NCBI RefSeq assembly: GCF_001274725.1
Contig: NZ_LGUF01000007.1
Coordinates: 1,666,273-1,730,272 of the forward strand
Direction: 5' to 3'
Length of the DNA: 64,000 nt
DNA from: Sporosarcina globispora
GTDB taxonomy: Bacteria; Bacillota; Bacilli; Bacillales; Cytobacillaceae
In this document: positions 25,542-38,648 of the stretch, piece by piece
How the letters are laid out: each line of letters starts with the position of its first letter
How positions within the stretch are numbered: the first letter of the stretch is position 1
Notes under the pieces: model-generated
What the model was told of the DNA's origin: nothing
The model's input: the letters and a program-made list of their open reading frames with translations, nothing else
Databases searched by the model: none
Position numbers and translations under genes: made by a program

Positions 25542-27263
25542 ATGCTGCAGGAAGCTGCCTTAACAGAAACAAAAACGGAGACTCATCCTGTCACCGGTGC
25601 TGATCTGTTATTAAGAGCCTTGGAGAAAGAAACCGTTGAAGTGATTTTTGGTTATCCGGGAGGAGCTGTTCTTCCAATCTACGACAAACTGTATCATTCA
25701 AAGATTCTTCATGTGCTGCCGCGTCATGAACAGGGAGGAATTCATGCTGCCGAAGGATATGCCCGAATCTCTGGAAAGCCGGGTGTTGTCATTGCCACTT
25801 CAGGACCAGGGGCCACAAATATTGTTACCGGGCTTGCAGACGCAATGATGGATTCACTTCCTCTGATTGTTTTTACAGGCCAGGTGGCAACAGGAGTCAT
25901 TGGATCGGATGCCTTTCAGGAGGCAGATATTCTGGGGATAACCACTCCAATTACAAAATACAATTACCAGGTCCGCAGCATTGAAGATATCCCGAGAATC
26001 GTGAAGGAAGCTTTCTATATAGCTTCAACCGGCAGGCCGGGGCCCGTGCTGATCGATATCCCTAAAGACATCGCAGCGGGAGTCTCAGTTCAGCCCGAAG
26101 CAGAAAAGGAAGTAAACCTGCCGGGATATCAGCCAACATTAAAACCAAATTATCTGCAAGTAAGGAAATTAACTGAAGCCGTAAGCAGATCGAAAAAGCC
26201 TGTCATATTGGCTGGAGCTGGCGTGCTTCATGGAAGAGCATCAAAAGAATTAAAAGAATATGCAGAGCAGCAGCAGATTCCTGTCATTCACACACTTCTA
26301 GGTCTCGGAGGGTTTCCGGCAAATCATCCATTATTCATTGGAATGGCTGGGATGCATGGGTGTTATGCAGCTAATATGGGGCTGACAGAATGTGACTTGC
26401 TGATAAATATTGGAGCCCGTTTTGATGATAGATTAACTGGAAACCTGCAGCATTTTGCACCACATGCAGCAGTCGCCCATATTGATATTGACCCAGCTGA
26501 AATTGGCAAGAACGTTCCAACTTCCATTCCGATTGTGGCAGATGCAAAAGAAGCCCTAGATCAGCTGATTCTGCAGGATGGAAAACCGCCGGCCCATAAA
26601 GAATGGATGGAAACCATCATGAGATGGCAGGAGGAATATCCATATTTCTATGATAAAGAATCAGCAGGATTGAAACCCCAGAAGGTAATGGAAATGCTTC
26701 ATTCAAAAACAGATGGGAATGCCATTGTCGTAACAGACGTAGGACAGCATCAGATGTGGGCAGCCCAATACTACCGCTTTAATAATGCAGACAAATGGGT
26801 AACTTCTGGAGGGCTTGGAACAATGGGATTTGGTTTTCCTGCAAGCATCGGCGCTCAGCTGGCTGACCCGGAAGCATGCGTACTCGCTATTTGCGGAGAT
26901 GGCGGTTTCCAGATGTCCACTCAGGAGCTGGCCATTATACAGGAAATGAACCTGCCGGTGAAAATTATCATTTTTAATAATATGGCCCTTGGCATGGTCC
27001 GGCAATGGCAGGAGATTTTTTATGAATCCCGTTTCTCTCACAGCAAAATCCCTGTACAGCCATCCTTCGTAAAGCTGGCAGAAGCCTATGGAATAAAAGG
27101 ATATGTCATTCAATCTGAAGCAGAGGCTGAAGAGTTGTTGGATGAAGTGCTTCATAACCGCGAACCGGTGCTTATTGATTTCCGGGTGGATCCGGATGAA
27201 AATGTTTATCCGATGATTGCGCCTGGAAAAGGACTTCATGAGATGGTAGGTGTAAAGCCATGA
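25542..27263 (+). CDS. ilvB: Acetolactate synthase large subunit
   Basis: ThDP-dependent condensation of pyruvate (or with 2-oxobutyrate), first common step to valine, leucine and isoleucine. 573 residues: N-terminal domain with catalytic Glu near 70 ([14 protein letters not shown]), the central FAD/Rossmann domain, and the C-terminal ThDP motif [14 protein letters not shown]...NN near 452-480. GAGGAGG precedes the ATG. Overlap of 4 bases with ilvH. It is the acetolactate synthase AHAS form (FAD-type), not the catabolic AlsS, as shown by the ilvH partner and the operon. Confidence 0.96.
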   Translation: MLQEAALTETKTETHPVTGADLLLRALEKETVEVIFGYPGGAVLPIYDKLYHSKILHVLPRHEQGGIHAAEGYARISGKPGVVIATSGPGATNIVTGLADAMMDSLPLIVFTGQVATGVIGSDAFQEADILGITTPITKYNYQVRSIEDIPRIVKEAFYIASTGRPGPVLIDIPKDIAAGVSVQPEAEKEVNLPGYQPTLKPNYLQVRKLTEAVSRSKKPVILAGAGVLHGRASKELKEYAEQQQIPVIHTLLGLGGFPANHPLFIGMAGMHGCYAANMGLTECDLLINIGARFDDRLTGNLQHFAPHAAVAHIDIDPAEIGKNVPTSIPIVADAKEALDQLILQDGKPPAHKEWMETIMRWQEEYPYFYDKESAGLKPQKVMEMLHSKTDGNAIVVTDVGQHQMWAAQYYRFNNADKWVTSGGLGTMGFGFPASIGAQLADPEACVLAICGDGGFQMSTQELAIIQEMNLPVKIIIFNNMALGMVRQWQEIFYESRFSHSKIPVQPSFVKLAEAYGIKGYVIQSEAEAEELLDEVLHNREPVLIDFRVDPDENVYPMIAPGKGLHEMVGVKP

Positions 27264-27778
27264 AAAGAGTCATATGCCTGACTGTTATGAATCGGCCGGG
27301 TGTTCTAAACAGAATCACAAATTTATTTTCCAAAAGAAACTTTAATATTGAGAGCATTTCAGTTGGCCTATCTGAACATGAAGGAATGTCGCGCATAACT
27401 TGTGTGGTCCATGTTGAGGACTCCAGTGCCAGTGAACAAATTACGAAACAGCTAAACAAGCAAATCGATGTTATAAAAGTAACAGACATTACGGATCAAT
27501 CGATTGTGGCCAGAGAGCTCGCCCTCATCAAAGTTCAGGCGGTCCCGTATACAAGAAATGAAATTTATTCTTTAATTGAACCTTTCAGAGCTTCTGTTAT
27601 AGACGTCAGCAAGGATAGCATGACCGTTCAGATTACAGGTGAATCTGATAAAGTAGAAGCTTTCATTGAACTCATCAAACCTTACGGAATCAAAGAGCTT
27701 GCCCGGACGGGAACAACAGCATTTCCAAGAGGAACACAGCGTACTTCTCAGCAGTCCAAATCATACTCTATTGTTTAA
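27260..27778 (+). CDS. ilvH: Acetolactate synthase small (regulatory) subunit
   Basis: Valine-responsive regulatory subunit. 172 residues with an N-terminal ACT domain ([28 protein letters not shown], near 8-35) and a C-terminal ACT-like domain ([23 protein letters not shown]). The start ATG overlaps the ilvB stop (ATGA), so synthesis is coupled in equal amounts. Confidence 0.96.
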   Translation: MKRVICLTVMNRPGVLNRITNLFSKRNFNIESISVGLSEHEGMSRITCVVHVEDSSASEQITKQLNKQIDVIKVTDITDQSIVARELALIKVQAVPYTRNEIYSLIEPFRASVIDVSKDSMTVQITGESDKVEAFIELIKPYGIKELARTGTTAFPRGTQRTSQQSKSYSIV

Positions 27779-27825
27779 TAAAATCTATTATTAAAATAAA
27801 AAATTTTAATCGGAGAGGGAGATAA

Positions 27826-30379
<2,554 letters not shown>

Positions 30380-30439
30380 TCGAGGCTCCAGATGCTTAGC
30401 GGACCTTTTTAACTAAAAAACCAGACGGAGGGATTAAAA

Positions 30440-31552
30440 ATGAAAAAACGGATCGCAGTACTTCCAGGAGATGGGATCGGCAAAGAAGTGGTGAAAGGAG
30501 CAATTGAAGTCCTCCAGGCTGTTGGGGAACGGTTCGGACATCAATTCCACTTTTCATATGGCAAAATCGGCGGATCTGCTTTTGATGCAGCAGGAACACC
30601 GCTGCCTGATGAAACGCTGGAGCTTTGCAAAGAAAGCGATGCGGTTATGCTGGGAGCGGTTGGAGGGCCAAAATGGGACCGGCAGCCTCCCCATCTCCGT
30701 CCTGAAAAGGGTCTCTTGAAGATCCGCAAGGAATTAAATCTCTATGCCAATCTGCGGCCAACCCAATATTATTCCAGCCTTTCCGATACTTCACCATTAA
30801 AAAATGAAGTAATTGAAGGTGTGGATATGCTGATGGTCAGGGAATTGACTGGCGGCCTGTATTTCGGGAAGCCAAGCGAGAGGACACAGCAAAACGGAGA
30901 AGATGCTGTGGTAGATACTTTGTTTTATCAAAAAGAAGAAATGCGCCGTGTCATTAAGCTTGCCTTTGAACTTGCCAGAAGCCGCCGTGCTAAGGTGACT
31001 TCTGTTGACAAGGCCAATGTCCTGGAATCAAGCCGAATGTGGAGAGAGGTAGCAGAGGATATCGCAAAACAATATCCGGATGTCGCTTTGGAGCATATGC
31101 TGGTTGACAATGCTGCCATGCAAATGATTAAAAATCCGAAGCAGTTCGATGTTGTGGTAACGGAAAATATGTTTGGTGATATTCTGAGCGATGAAGCTTC
31201 TGTATTGACTGGCTCTTTAGGAATGCTGCCTTCTGCCAGCATTTCGGAAAATGGGCCTTATTTATACGAACCAATCCATGGATCAGCACCGGATATTCAA
31301 GGAAAGAATGCAGCCAATCCAATTGCCATGATTTTATCAGCAGCCATGATGCTTCGTTTATCTTTTGGAATGGAAGAGGAAGCTGAAGCGGTTGAAAATG
31401 CAGTCAATCAAGTCCTTGAAGCTGGCTATCGTACAAGAGATATTGTTTCATTTGGAAAAAAGGTGGTTACTACTACTGAAATGATTGAAGAAGTAAAGGC
31501 TACCCTTTTGGATAACGAAGCTATTCTGAATATAATGGGGGCTTATGCATAA
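30440..31552 (+). CDS. leuB: 3-isopropylmalate dehydrogenase
   Basis: NAD- and Mg-dependent oxidative decarboxylation to 2-oxoisocaproate. 370 residues of the isocitrate/isopropylmalate dehydrogenase family: VLPGDGIGKEVV at the start, the RELTGGLYFGKPSER loop near 134-148, metal and substrate site NMFGDILSDEASVLTGSLGMLPSA near 243-266 and YEPIHGSAPDIQGKNAANP near 276. GACGGAGGG precedes the ATG. Confidence 0.97.
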   Translation: MKKRIAVLPGDGIGKEVVKGAIEVLQAVGERFGHQFHFSYGKIGGSAFDAAGTPLPDETLELCKESDAVMLGAVGGPKWDRQPPHLRPEKGLLKIRKELNLYANLRPTQYYSSLSDTSPLKNEVIEGVDMLMVRELTGGLYFGKPSERTQQNGEDAVVDTLFYQKEEMRRVIKLAFELARSRRAKVTSVDKANVLESSRMWREVAEDIAKQYPDVALEHMLVDNAAMQMIKNPKQFDVVVTENMFGDILSDEASVLTGSLGMLPSASISENGPYLYEPIHGSAPDIQGKNAANPIAMILSAAMMLRLSFGMEEEAEAVENAVNQVLEAGYRTRDIVSFGKKVVTTTEMIEEVKATLLDNEAILNIMGAYA

Positions 31553-31601
31553 AAGCTGAAATGCTTGCTGGACACAAGTTCAGCTGATTTTTAAAACTGA
31601 G

Positions 31602-31630
31602 ACACGGCCTTCATCGGCCGTGTTTCTTTT
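31602..31630 (+). terminator. Mid-operon terminator between leuB and leuC
   Basis: ACACGGCC / GGCCGTGT with a 6-base loop and TTCTTTT. It lies inside the leu operon and could lower leuCD expression relative to leuB. Confidence 0.75.
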
Positions 31631-31647
31631 AAAGGGAGTGGAGAAGA

Positions 31648-33063
31648 ATGGGAAAATCAATAATAGATAAGATTTGGGAAAAACATGTCGTCCACAGGGA
31701 AGAGGGGAAGCCGGATTTAATGTACATAGACCTCCACTTAGTGCATGAAGTCACATCCCCGCAGGCTTTTTCAGGTTTAAGAATGAAAAACAGAAAAGTG
31801 AGAAGGCCTGATAAAACGTTTGCTACAGTTGATCACAATATTCCTACTGATAACCGGACAGTCATCAATGATCCTGTTGCGCTGAACCAAATGACCACTT
31901 TGGAAAGAAACTGTCTGGAATTCGGCATTCCTCTTGCCGGGCTGGATAGTCCTGAACAGGGGATTGTTCATGTCATCGGCCCGGAGCTGGGGCTTACTCA
32001 GCCAGGCATGACGATTGTTTGCGGCGACAGTCATACATCCACTCATGGAGCTTTTGGATCAATAGCCTTTGGCATTGGCACAAGTGAAGTTGAGCATGTC
32101 ATGGCTACCCAGACTTTATGGCAGAGCAAGCCTAAAACATTGAAACTGGAGATAAACGGTGAATTGAAAAAGGGTGTTACTGCCAAGGATGTCATACTTT
32201 ACATTATTGCCAAAAACGGAATTGGCTTTGGTACAGGCCATATTATTGAATATTGCGGGGAGACACTCGCTAAAATGTCAATGGAAGAAAGAATGACGAT
32301 TTGCAATATGTCCATTGAAGGAGGAGCAAGGGCGGGGCTTGTAAGTCCTGATGAAACGACGTTTGCTTATCTTCAGGGGCGAAAATATGCACCAGAAGGA
32401 GCAGAATTTACGCAGGCGGTTGAGAAGTGGAAAGAGATTGTATCAGATCCTGAGGCTGCATACGATAAAACAATTCAAATTGATGCTGCGGATATCGCGC
32501 CAATGGTCAGCTGGGGAACAAATCCTTCGATGACCTCCAAGGTGAATGAACAAATTCCACAACTTGAAGACTGTAAAAACGAGCTTGAGCAAAAATCACT
32601 AGCCAGAGCTTTAGATTATATGGGTCTGAAGGAAGGCCAAAAAATTGAAGACATTCAGATTCAGCATGTTTTCATCGGCTCCTGCACAAATTCCCGGCTG
32701 GAAGACCTAAAACAGGCCGCAGAAATAATAAGAGGGAAAAAAATTCATCCTCAAGTCCGCGCACTTGTTGTTCCAGGTTCACAGCAAGTCAAGAAGCAGG
32801 CGGAGGATGAAGGCCTTCATCTTATCTTTAAGCAGGCTGGTTTTGAATGGAGGGAATCAGGCTGCAGCATGTGCCTGAGTATGAATAATGATATCGTGCC
32901 AAGCGGCGAGCATTGTGCTTCAACATCAAACCGTAACTTTGAAGGACGCCAGGGATCAGGAGCAAGAACACATCTTGTCAGCCCATTAATGGCAGCTGCA
33001 GCAGCATTGTACGGACATTTTGTAGACGTAGGTGCTTTACTTAGTGCGGAGGCAGTCCAATAA
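31648..33063 (+). CDS. leuC: 3-isopropylmalate dehydratase large subunit
   Basis: With LeuD isomerises 2- to 3-isopropylmalate using a [4Fe-4S] cluster. 471 residues of the aconitase superfamily; cluster cysteines in [11 protein letters not shown] (near 347) and [10 protein letters not shown] (near 407 and 410), and [12 protein letters not shown] near 128. AAGGGAGTGG precedes the ATG. leuD follows after 16 bases. Confidence 0.97.
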   Translation: MGKSIIDKIWEKHVVHREEGKPDLMYIDLHLVHEVTSPQAFSGLRMKNRKVRRPDKTFATVDHNIPTDNRTVINDPVALNQMTTLERNCLEFGIPLAGLDSPEQGIVHVIGPELGLTQPGMTIVCGDSHTSTHGAFGSIAFGIGTSEVEHVMATQTLWQSKPKTLKLEINGELKKGVTAKDVILYIIAKNGIGFGTGHIIEYCGETLAKMSMEERMTICNMSIEGGARAGLVSPDETTFAYLQGRKYAPEGAEFTQAVEKWKEIVSDPEAAYDKTIQIDAADIAPMVSWGTNPSMTSKVNEQIPQLEDCKNELEQKSLARALDYMGLKEGQKIEDIQIQHVFIGSCTNSRLEDLKQAAEIIRGKKIHPQVRALVVPGSQQVKKQAEDEGLHLIFKQAGFEWRESGCSMCLSMNNDIVPSGEHCASTSNRNFEGRQGSGARTHLVSPLMAAAAALYGHFVDVGALLSAEAVQ

Positions 33064-33079
33064 GAAGGAGGAGAACAAA

Positions 33080-33673
33080 ATGAGCGGATTTAAAACACTG
33101 CAGGGAAAAGCAGCTGCATTGGATAGAGCAAATGTGGACACTGATCAGATTATCCCTAAGCAATTTCTGAAAAGAATTGAAAAAACGGGATTTGGACAAT
33201 ATCTGTTTTATGACTGGAGATTTACGAAAGAGGGCTTGCCTAACCCTGAGTTTGAATTGAATAAGGAAGAAAATCAGGATGCTCCCATCCTCATTGCAAA
33301 TGAAAACTTCGGCTGCGGATCTTCCAGAGAGCATGCACCATGGGCTTTAAGCGACTATGGCTTTAAAGTAATCATTGCCCCTTCATTTGCTGATATTTTT
33401 CATCAAAATTGCTTGAAAAATGGACTTTTGCCAATCACTCTGCCGGCCGAAACAGTCGATTATCTGCTCGAAAGTGCCAAAAGCCAGCCATATGCTTTAA
33501 GGGTTGATCTGCAGAATCAATTAATTGAAGATGAAAATGATTTTTCAGCATCATTCTCCATTAATGAATACTGGAAAAAAATGCTGATTAATGGCTGGGA
33601 TGAAATAGAGATTACCCTTCAATTGGAAAAAATCATTTCAGATTTTGAAGAAAAACAGCTTGCAGTACAGTAA
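33080..33673 (+). CDS. leuD: 3-isopropylmalate dehydratase small subunit
   Basis: 197-residue swivelling-domain partner of LeuC. Hallmarks: ANVDTDQIIPKQFLKRI near 17-33, and NFGCGSSREHAPWAL near 75-89, which forms the substrate arginine/serine site. The ATG at 33080 follows AAGGAGGAG; an ATG at 33032 lies inside leuC. Last gene of the ilv-leu operon before the terminator. Confidence 0.96.
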   Translation: MSGFKTLQGKAAALDRANVDTDQIIPKQFLKRIEKTGFGQYLFYDWRFTKEGLPNPEFELNKEENQDAPILIANENFGCGSSREHAPWALSDYGFKVIIAPSFADIFHQNCLKNGLLPITLPAETVDYLLESAKSQPYALRVDLQNQLIEDENDFSASFSINEYWKKMLINGWDEIEITLQLEKIISDFEEKQLAVQ

Positions 33674-33683
33674 GAATGTATGG

Positions 33684-33722
33684 AAGATTCATGGTGAGAA
33701 AACCATGAATCTTTTTGTTTTT
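33684..33722 (+). terminator. Terminator of ilv-leu operon
   Basis: AAGATTCATGGT / ACCATGAATCTT, 6-base loop, then TTTTTGTTTTTTT. Confidence 0.93.
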
Positions 33723-33775
33723 TTAATAAATCATGCTACACTAACTTCAAAAATATAAGTTGAGGCGGTACTAGC

Positions 33776-34804
33776 ATGGAAAAGCGGGAACGGAAAAAAC
33801 AAAACAATAAAATTATTCTATTTCCCGGCCTTGAGAAAAGACTGCTGGAAAAAGGTCTGGAGTGCTTTCAGCAGAAAAGGTACCAGGAATCGATCCGGTA
33901 CTTTGAAGAAGCAATGGAGATGGAGCCTGAGAACACCGATATCCATATTGGGCTTGTTCTGGCCTATTATGAAGCGGGAGTTCTGGAAAAAGCGAAAGAA
34001 TTGGCTAATAAAATGCTCCAAATAGGCATCGGGGATTATATTCAAGTAATGGATCTTTATTTGATGATCCTTGTACAGCTGCATCATTACAGTGAGATTA
34101 CAGCAACGATTGAAGTTCTGCTTGAAGAGAGGGAAATCCCGAAGGAGAAGTTTGAACATTTCAGCAGAATGCTTGAGTTCAGCAGGAAGATGACTTCTTC
34201 ACCTTCTGAAACCGAGATTGAAGCTCCTGATATGGAGGAGTTCAAGAGCAGGAAGCTCAATCTGTTCTCCTATCAGGATCAGCATGAACAAATGCAGATC
34301 GCTGCACAGCTGGCTGAGCATAATGTCAGGCCTTATATAGAAGATATTAAAGCTTATCTTGAAGCCCATGACGGAAACCCTTTCTTTAAAACGATGCTGT
34401 TAAATGTCCTTACTGAGCATGAGTATGATAAATATGTAACAATACGGAAGTTTAATAAAAGCATCCGGGTTAATCCTGCTGAACTCCCTCCTGTACATCA
34501 GCAGCCGCTGCTATTAAAAATAGTAAATAAACTTGGGATTAAGCTCGAGCAGGAAGATCCGGTACTATATGAAAATACAAAGAGCCTTGCAGAAAGACAC
34601 TTTTTTCTGCTATATCCTCTTGAAGCCTCACCGGATGCCGCTGCGTCCTGGGCAGCGGCATACCATATGCTCTCATACGAGTATCATGGCTTAGACAGTT
34701 CATTTAGCAAACTGGCTCACATTTATAAAGCTCCTGAAGAGGAAATAGAACAGGCTCTTGCCTTTATAAGAAAGATAGAAGAAATTTCTTATCCCGATAT
34801 TTAG
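33776..34804 (+). CDS. ysoA: TPR-repeat protein YsoA
   Basis: 342-residue cytoplasmic protein with tetratricopeptide repeats in the N-terminal third (GLECFQQKRYQESIRYFEEAMEMEPENTDIHIGLVLAYYEAG near 23-65) and further helical repeats after. Such proteins act as scaffolds; the partner is unknown. It occupies the B. subtilis ysoA position between leuD and tig. GAGGCGG precedes the ATG. Confidence 0.85.
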   Translation: MEKRERKKQNNKIILFPGLEKRLLEKGLECFQQKRYQESIRYFEEAMEMEPENTDIHIGLVLAYYEAGVLEKAKELANKMLQIGIGDYIQVMDLYLMILVQLHHYSEITATIEVLLEEREIPKEKFEHFSRMLEFSRKMTSSPSETEIEAPDMEEFKSRKLNLFSYQDQHEQMQIAAQLAEHNVRPYIEDIKAYLEAHDGNPFFKTMLLNVLTEHEYDKYVTIRKFNKSIRVNPAELPPVHQQPLLLKIVNKLGIKLEQEDPVLYENTKSLAERHFFLLYPLEASPDAAASWAAAYHMLSYEYHGLDSSFSKLAHIYKAPEEEIEQALAFIRKIEEISYPDI

Positions 34805-34813
34805 CCTTCAATG

Positions 34814-34841
34814 TTGAAAGACAGGGAGTGTATGTTATAAT
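34814..34841 (+). promoter_or_regulatory. Promoter of tig
   Basis: TTGAAA, a 16-base spacer and TATAAT with an extended TG. Confidence 0.65.
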
Positions 34842-34956
34842 ATAATGGTTGTATTATGTGTACATTTATTTAATGGATATGGCTTGAAAACAAGAGATAT
34901 TCATAACATTCTGCTATGAATGAAATGATAATAGATTTTTGGAGGGAAATGATTTT

Positions 34957-36243
34957 ATGTCTGCTAAATATGAAAAGTTAGAAGGGAACCGCGGGGTTCT
35001 TACAATTGAAGTAGATGCAGAGAAAGTAACCGAAGGTTTAGACGCTGCATTCAAAAAGGTAGTTAAGCAAGTAAACGTACCAGGATTCCGTAAAGGAAAA
35101 ATGCCTCGCGGAATGTTTGAAAAGCGTTTCGGAATTGAATCTTTATACCAGGATGCAGTAGATTATCTTCTTCCAGAAGCTTATGCTAATGCAATTGACG
35201 AAACAGGCATTGAGCCAGTTGACCGTCCTGAAATCGATGTTGAGCAAATTGAAAAAGGAAAAAGCCTTATCTTCAAAGCTACAGTTACTGTTAAGCCAGA
35301 AGTAAAGCTTGGCGAATACAAAGGCCTTGAAGTTAAGCCTCTTGATACAAACGTTACAGATGAAGATGTTAACAGCGAGCTAACTTCACTTCAGGAAAGA
35401 CAAGCTGAACTTGCAGTTAAAGAAGAAGGCAAAGCTGAAAATGGCGATACAGTTGTGATGGATTTTGAAGGATTCGTTGATGGAGAAGCTTTCGAAGGCG
35501 GAAAAGCTGAGAACTATTCATTAGAGCTTGGCTCAGGACAATTCATCCCTGGCTTTGAAGACCAATTGGCTGGTACTGCTGCTGGAGAATCTAAGGATGT
35601 TGAAGTTACATTCCCAGAGGAATACCATGCTGCTGAGCTAGCTGGAAAGCCTGCAACTTTCAAAGTAACTGTACATGAAATCAAATCAAAACAGCTTCCT
35701 GAGCTGGATGATGAGTTTGCTAAGGATGCAGACGAAGAAGTTGAAACTTTGGATGCATTAAAAGAAAAAATTAAAACTCGCTTAGAAGAAAGCAAGAAGC
35801 ATGAGGCTGAGCACCATGTTCGCGATACAGTTGTTGAAGCAGCTGCAGCTAAAGTGGAAATGGAAATTCCTGGTGCGATGGTTGACACTGAAGTTAACCG
35901 CATGATGCAGGAGTTCGAACAGCGCCTGCAAATGCAAGGCATGAACCTTGAATTATACTTCCAGTTCTCCGGACAGGATGAAGCTGCACTTCGTGATCAA
36001 ATGAAAGAGGAAGCTGAAAAGCGCGTACGCGTTAACCTGACTCTTGAAGCAATCGCTAAAGCAGAAAACATCGAAGTAACGGATGAAGAAGTTACAGAAG
36101 AACTTAACAAAATGGCAGAAATGTACAACATGTCTGCTGACCAGATCAAACAAGCTCTTGGAAGCCTTGAAGGCCTAAAAGCAGATCTTCAAATTAAAAA
36201 AGCAGTAGATTTCCTTGTGGAAAACAGCAAAACTGTTGCATAA
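34957..36243 (+). CDS. tig: Trigger factor
   Basis: Ribosome-bound chaperone and peptidyl-prolyl isomerase. 428 residues: N-terminal ribosome-binding domain with the [17 protein letters not shown] signature near 43-59, the FKBP domain near 160-245 ([20 protein letters not shown]), and a helical C-terminal substrate arm. The ATG at 34957 follows TGGAGGGAAATG; ATG at 34939 lies within the binding site region. Strong codon bias fits high expression. Confidence 0.97.
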   Translation: MSAKYEKLEGNRGVLTIEVDAEKVTEGLDAAFKKVVKQVNVPGFRKGKMPRGMFEKRFGIESLYQDAVDYLLPEAYANAIDETGIEPVDRPEIDVEQIEKGKSLIFKATVTVKPEVKLGEYKGLEVKPLDTNVTDEDVNSELTSLQERQAELAVKEEGKAENGDTVVMDFEGFVDGEAFEGGKAENYSLELGSGQFIPGFEDQLAGTAAGESKDVEVTFPEEYHAAELAGKPATFKVTVHEIKSKQLPELDDEFAKDADEEVETLDALKEKIKTRLEESKKHEAEHHVRDTVVEAAAAKVEMEIPGAMVDTEVNRMMQEFEQRLQMQGMNLELYFQFSGQDEAALRDQMKEEAEKRVRVNLTLEAIAKAENIEVTDEEVTEELNKMAEMYNMSADQIKQALGSLEGLKADLQIKKAVDFLVENSKTVA

Positions 36244-36248
36244 TAAAA

Positions 36249-36440
36249 GAAAAGCGGAGCCTGGCCAAATGATCATCGACTAAAAGCCGCCACGTCCTGT
36301 GGCGAACGTCGATGTCAGCACCTCCTGTGCAAGTCCGACAAGCATAAGAATTACGGAGGAGGTTGTTAAACCTCAGTAGTAATTTGGCTTATGACCTCGA
36401 GGGGCAAGGAGGCGGAGCTAGACAGTAGTCTAACTTTGAA
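36249..36440 (-). repeat. Dispersed intergenic repeat, inverted copy (after tig)
   Basis: Begins GAAAAGCGGAGCC and ends GGCGGAGCTAGACAG...TAACTTTGAA, the reverse orientation of copies 1 and 3. Between lie GACAAGCATAAG and CTTATGACCTCGAGGGGC, which can pair, and a hairpin GCCACGTCCTGTGGC. It is within the tig transcript, before its terminator. Confidence 0.8.
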
Positions 36441-36467
36441 GGCAGAAACTTTCTCCCTTTTAATAGG

Positions 36468-36497
36468 AAACAAGGCGCGAGTTTATCGTGCCTTGTT
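36468..36497 (+). terminator. Terminator of tig
   Basis: AAACAAGGC(G)CGA / TCG(T)GCCTTGTTT then TATA. The 470 bases from here to clpX hold no gene that I can support; a TGTTACAAT extended -10 at about 36774-36782 is the only promoter candidate. Confidence 0.85.
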
Positions 36498-36971
36498 TTA
36501 TACCATCAAGACAATACATAACTAAGATCTCCCTTGTAACTTTTATCTGGTTAAAAGTTTTACGGCATATTGGACATGGACAGGAATACAAATACATATA
36601 TAGATAATTTAATTATCGGTCCAAGGGGCCGACTTAATTGAGCCATTTTTGGTTAAGCTTATGAAAGTACATATAAATTCAGCCTGTTTTTTCTTTCGGA
36701 AATCCCATCACATGCATGCATACATAATTGAAATGTTTTAAGAGTTATCATTTCCTGTCCACTGTAAAAATGTGTTACAATGCAATACATAACTGCTGAA
36801 GGTTTTGATTTTTATGAAAGTGTGAATTAATAAAGAGGGCCTGTGTGCACGTGCAATTTCACAGAATCCACTATAATTCCCCACTTTCCTATGGCTGAAT
36901 AAAGAACTATTTGCATGTGATTCTCGCAAGCTTAATATACGGTTTTGAAGTTTTTTCAAGGGGTGAAGGAT

Positions 36972-38237
36972 TTGTTTAAATTTAATGATGAAAAAGGGCA
37001 ATTGAAATGTTCTTTCTGTGGCAAGACACAGGATCAGGTCCGCAAACTTGTTGCCGGACCAGGAGTATATATATGTGATGAATGCATTGAGCTTTGCACT
37101 GAAATAGTGGAAGAAGAGCTGGGGACAGAAGAAGAAGTAGAATTCAAAGATGTGCCAAAGCCAGCTGAAATCCGCGATATTCTGGATGAGTACGTAATTG
37201 GCCAGGAGCAGGCGAAGAAATCGCTATCTGTTGCGGTATATAATCACTATAAGCGCATCAATTCCAACAGCAAGATTGATGAAGTAGAACTATCAAAAAG
37301 TAATATTGCCATGATCGGTCCGACTGGAAGCGGTAAAACTTTGCTGGCTCAGACATTGGCACGCATTCTTAATGTTCCGTTTGCAATTGCAGACGCAACG
37401 TCATTGACTGAAGCCGGATATGTCGGGGAAGATGTTGAAAATATTCTCCTAAAGCTAATTCAAGCAGCTGATTATGATGTGGAAAAGGCAGAAAAAGGAA
37501 TCATTTACATTGATGAAATTGATAAGGTTGCACGTAAGTCGGAAAATCCGTCAATCACTCGTGATGTATCAGGTGAAGGAGTGCAGCAGGCATTATTGAA
37601 AATTTTGGAAGGAACGGTTGCAAGCGTTCCGCCACAAGGCGGCCGTAAACATCCTCATCAGGAATTTATCCAGATTGACACGACTAATATCCTGTTCATT
37701 TGCGGCGGTGCATTCGATGGCATTGAGCAAATTATTAAACGCCGCTTAGGCCAGAAGGTAATTGGCTTTGGTTCCGATCAGAATCAAAAAGAAATCGAGC
37801 CAAAGGATCTTCTAGCAAAAGTGCTTCCTGAAGACTTGCTGAAATTTGGCTTAATTCCTGAATTTATCGGCCGTCTTCCGGTAATTGCAAGCCTTTCCCA
37901 GCTTGATGAATCAGCATTGATTGAGATTTTAACAAAACCTAAAAATGCACTTGTCAAACAATATCAGAAAATGCTTGAACTTGATGATGTTGAGCTTGAG
38001 TTCGAAGAAGGCGCTCTTGAGGAAATTGCTAAAAAAGCAATTGAAAGAAAAACTGGTGCCCGCGGACTGCGTTCCATTATTGAAGGAATCATGCTTGATG
38101 TTATGTTTGATCTTCCTTCACGCGAAGATATTAAAAAATGCATTATTACGAAAGAAACGGTTATTGATAATAGTTCACCAAAACTTGTTTTGGAGGACGG
38201 AACAGTAATAGAAGAAGAGCGTAAAACTTCTGCATAA
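36972..38237 (+). CDS. clpX: ATP-dependent Clp protease ATP-binding subunit ClpX
   Basis: AAA+ unfoldase that feeds ClpP. 421 residues. N-terminal C4 zinc domain with Cys 13, 16, 35 and 38; Walker A GPTGSGKT near 117; pore loop GYVGEDVE near 145; the ClpP-docking IGFGS loop in [10 protein letters not shown] near 265; sensor/C-domain [15 protein letters not shown] at 36972 follows GGGGTGAAGG and reproduces the [15 protein letters not shown] start known for ClpX; an upstream ATG would add unrelated residues. Confidence 0.96.
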   Translation: MFKFNDEKGQLKCSFCGKTQDQVRKLVAGPGVYICDECIELCTEIVEEELGTEEEVEFKDVPKPAEIRDILDEYVIGQEQAKKSLSVAVYNHYKRINSNSKIDEVELSKSNIAMIGPTGSGKTLLAQTLARILNVPFAIADATSLTEAGYVGEDVENILLKLIQAADYDVEKAEKGIIYIDEIDKVARKSENPSITRDVSGEGVQQALLKILEGTVASVPPQGGRKHPHQEFIQIDTTNILFICGGAFDGIEQIIKRRLGQKVIGFGSDQNQKEIEPKDLLAKVLPEDLLKFGLIPEFIGRLPVIASLSQLDESALIEILTKPKNALVKQYQKMLELDDVELEFEEGALEEIAKKAIERKTGARGLRSIIEGIMLDVMFDLPSREDIKKCIITKETVIDNSSPKLVLEDGTVIEEERKTSA

Positions 38238-38241
38238 TATT

Positions 38242-38274
38242 AAATGGCCAGCCTTAGGGGCAGGCCATTTTTTA
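38242..38274 (+). terminator. Terminator of clpX
   Basis: AAATGGCC(A)GCC / GGC(A)GGCCATTT and TTT. Confidence 0.88.
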
Positions 38275-38291
38275 TGCCATTCTGAATTTAT

Positions 38292-38555
38292 AACTTTGTG
38301 AACTTCGAGTTCTGTCCAGCGCAAGCAGCCTACCCCCTCGAGGTGAGGCCCCCAGGACAAGGAAGGCTTCGTCAGCATAATCATCGCACGACCAAAAGCG
38401 GCAGCTTTTGGGAGGATGGGGGTGATGCAGACGTTGCGACGGGACAAGGAAAGCTACGGCAGCGATACATCGCATGACCGAAAGCTGTAGCTTTTGGGAG
38501 GACGTGGCGTTCTTAGTCTGCGTTCCTTTTGTTGACAATGCGCTTCCGCTTTTCG
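38292..38555 (+). repeat. Dispersed intergenic repeat, long composite copy (clpX-lonB gap)
   Basis: Starts AACTTTGTGAACTTCGAG, GTCCAGCGC, CCCCTCGAGG, and ends GCGCTTCCGCTTTTCGTG. Two similar inner blocks (GGACAAGGAAGGCT..AAAGCGGCAGCTTTTGGGAGGA at about 38352-38416 and GGACAAGGAAAGCT..AAAGCTGTAGCTTTTGGGAGGA at about 38441-38502) indicate an internal duplication. It directly abuts the lonB promoter. Confidence 0.75.
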
Positions 38556-38579
38556 TGCATACTTTTAAGTGAATTCCTT

Positions 38580-38609
38580 GTTTATTCCAACTCAGTCAGG
38601 GAGATACTA
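38580..38609 (+). promoter_or_regulatory. Sigma-F promoter of lonB
   Basis: GTTTA, a 15-base spacer and GGAGATACTA: both elements fit the sigma-F consensus (GYWTA, GGNRANAMTR). lonB is a forespore sigma-F gene in B. subtilis. Confidence 0.75.
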
Positions 38610-38648
38610 GCATTATCAGCGCGAACAAAGAATGCAGGAGGGAACACA

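Noticed and set aside
36738..37001. Minus-strand 87-residue frame before clpX
   Set aside because: No binding site, overlaps the clpX start, no recognisable pattern.
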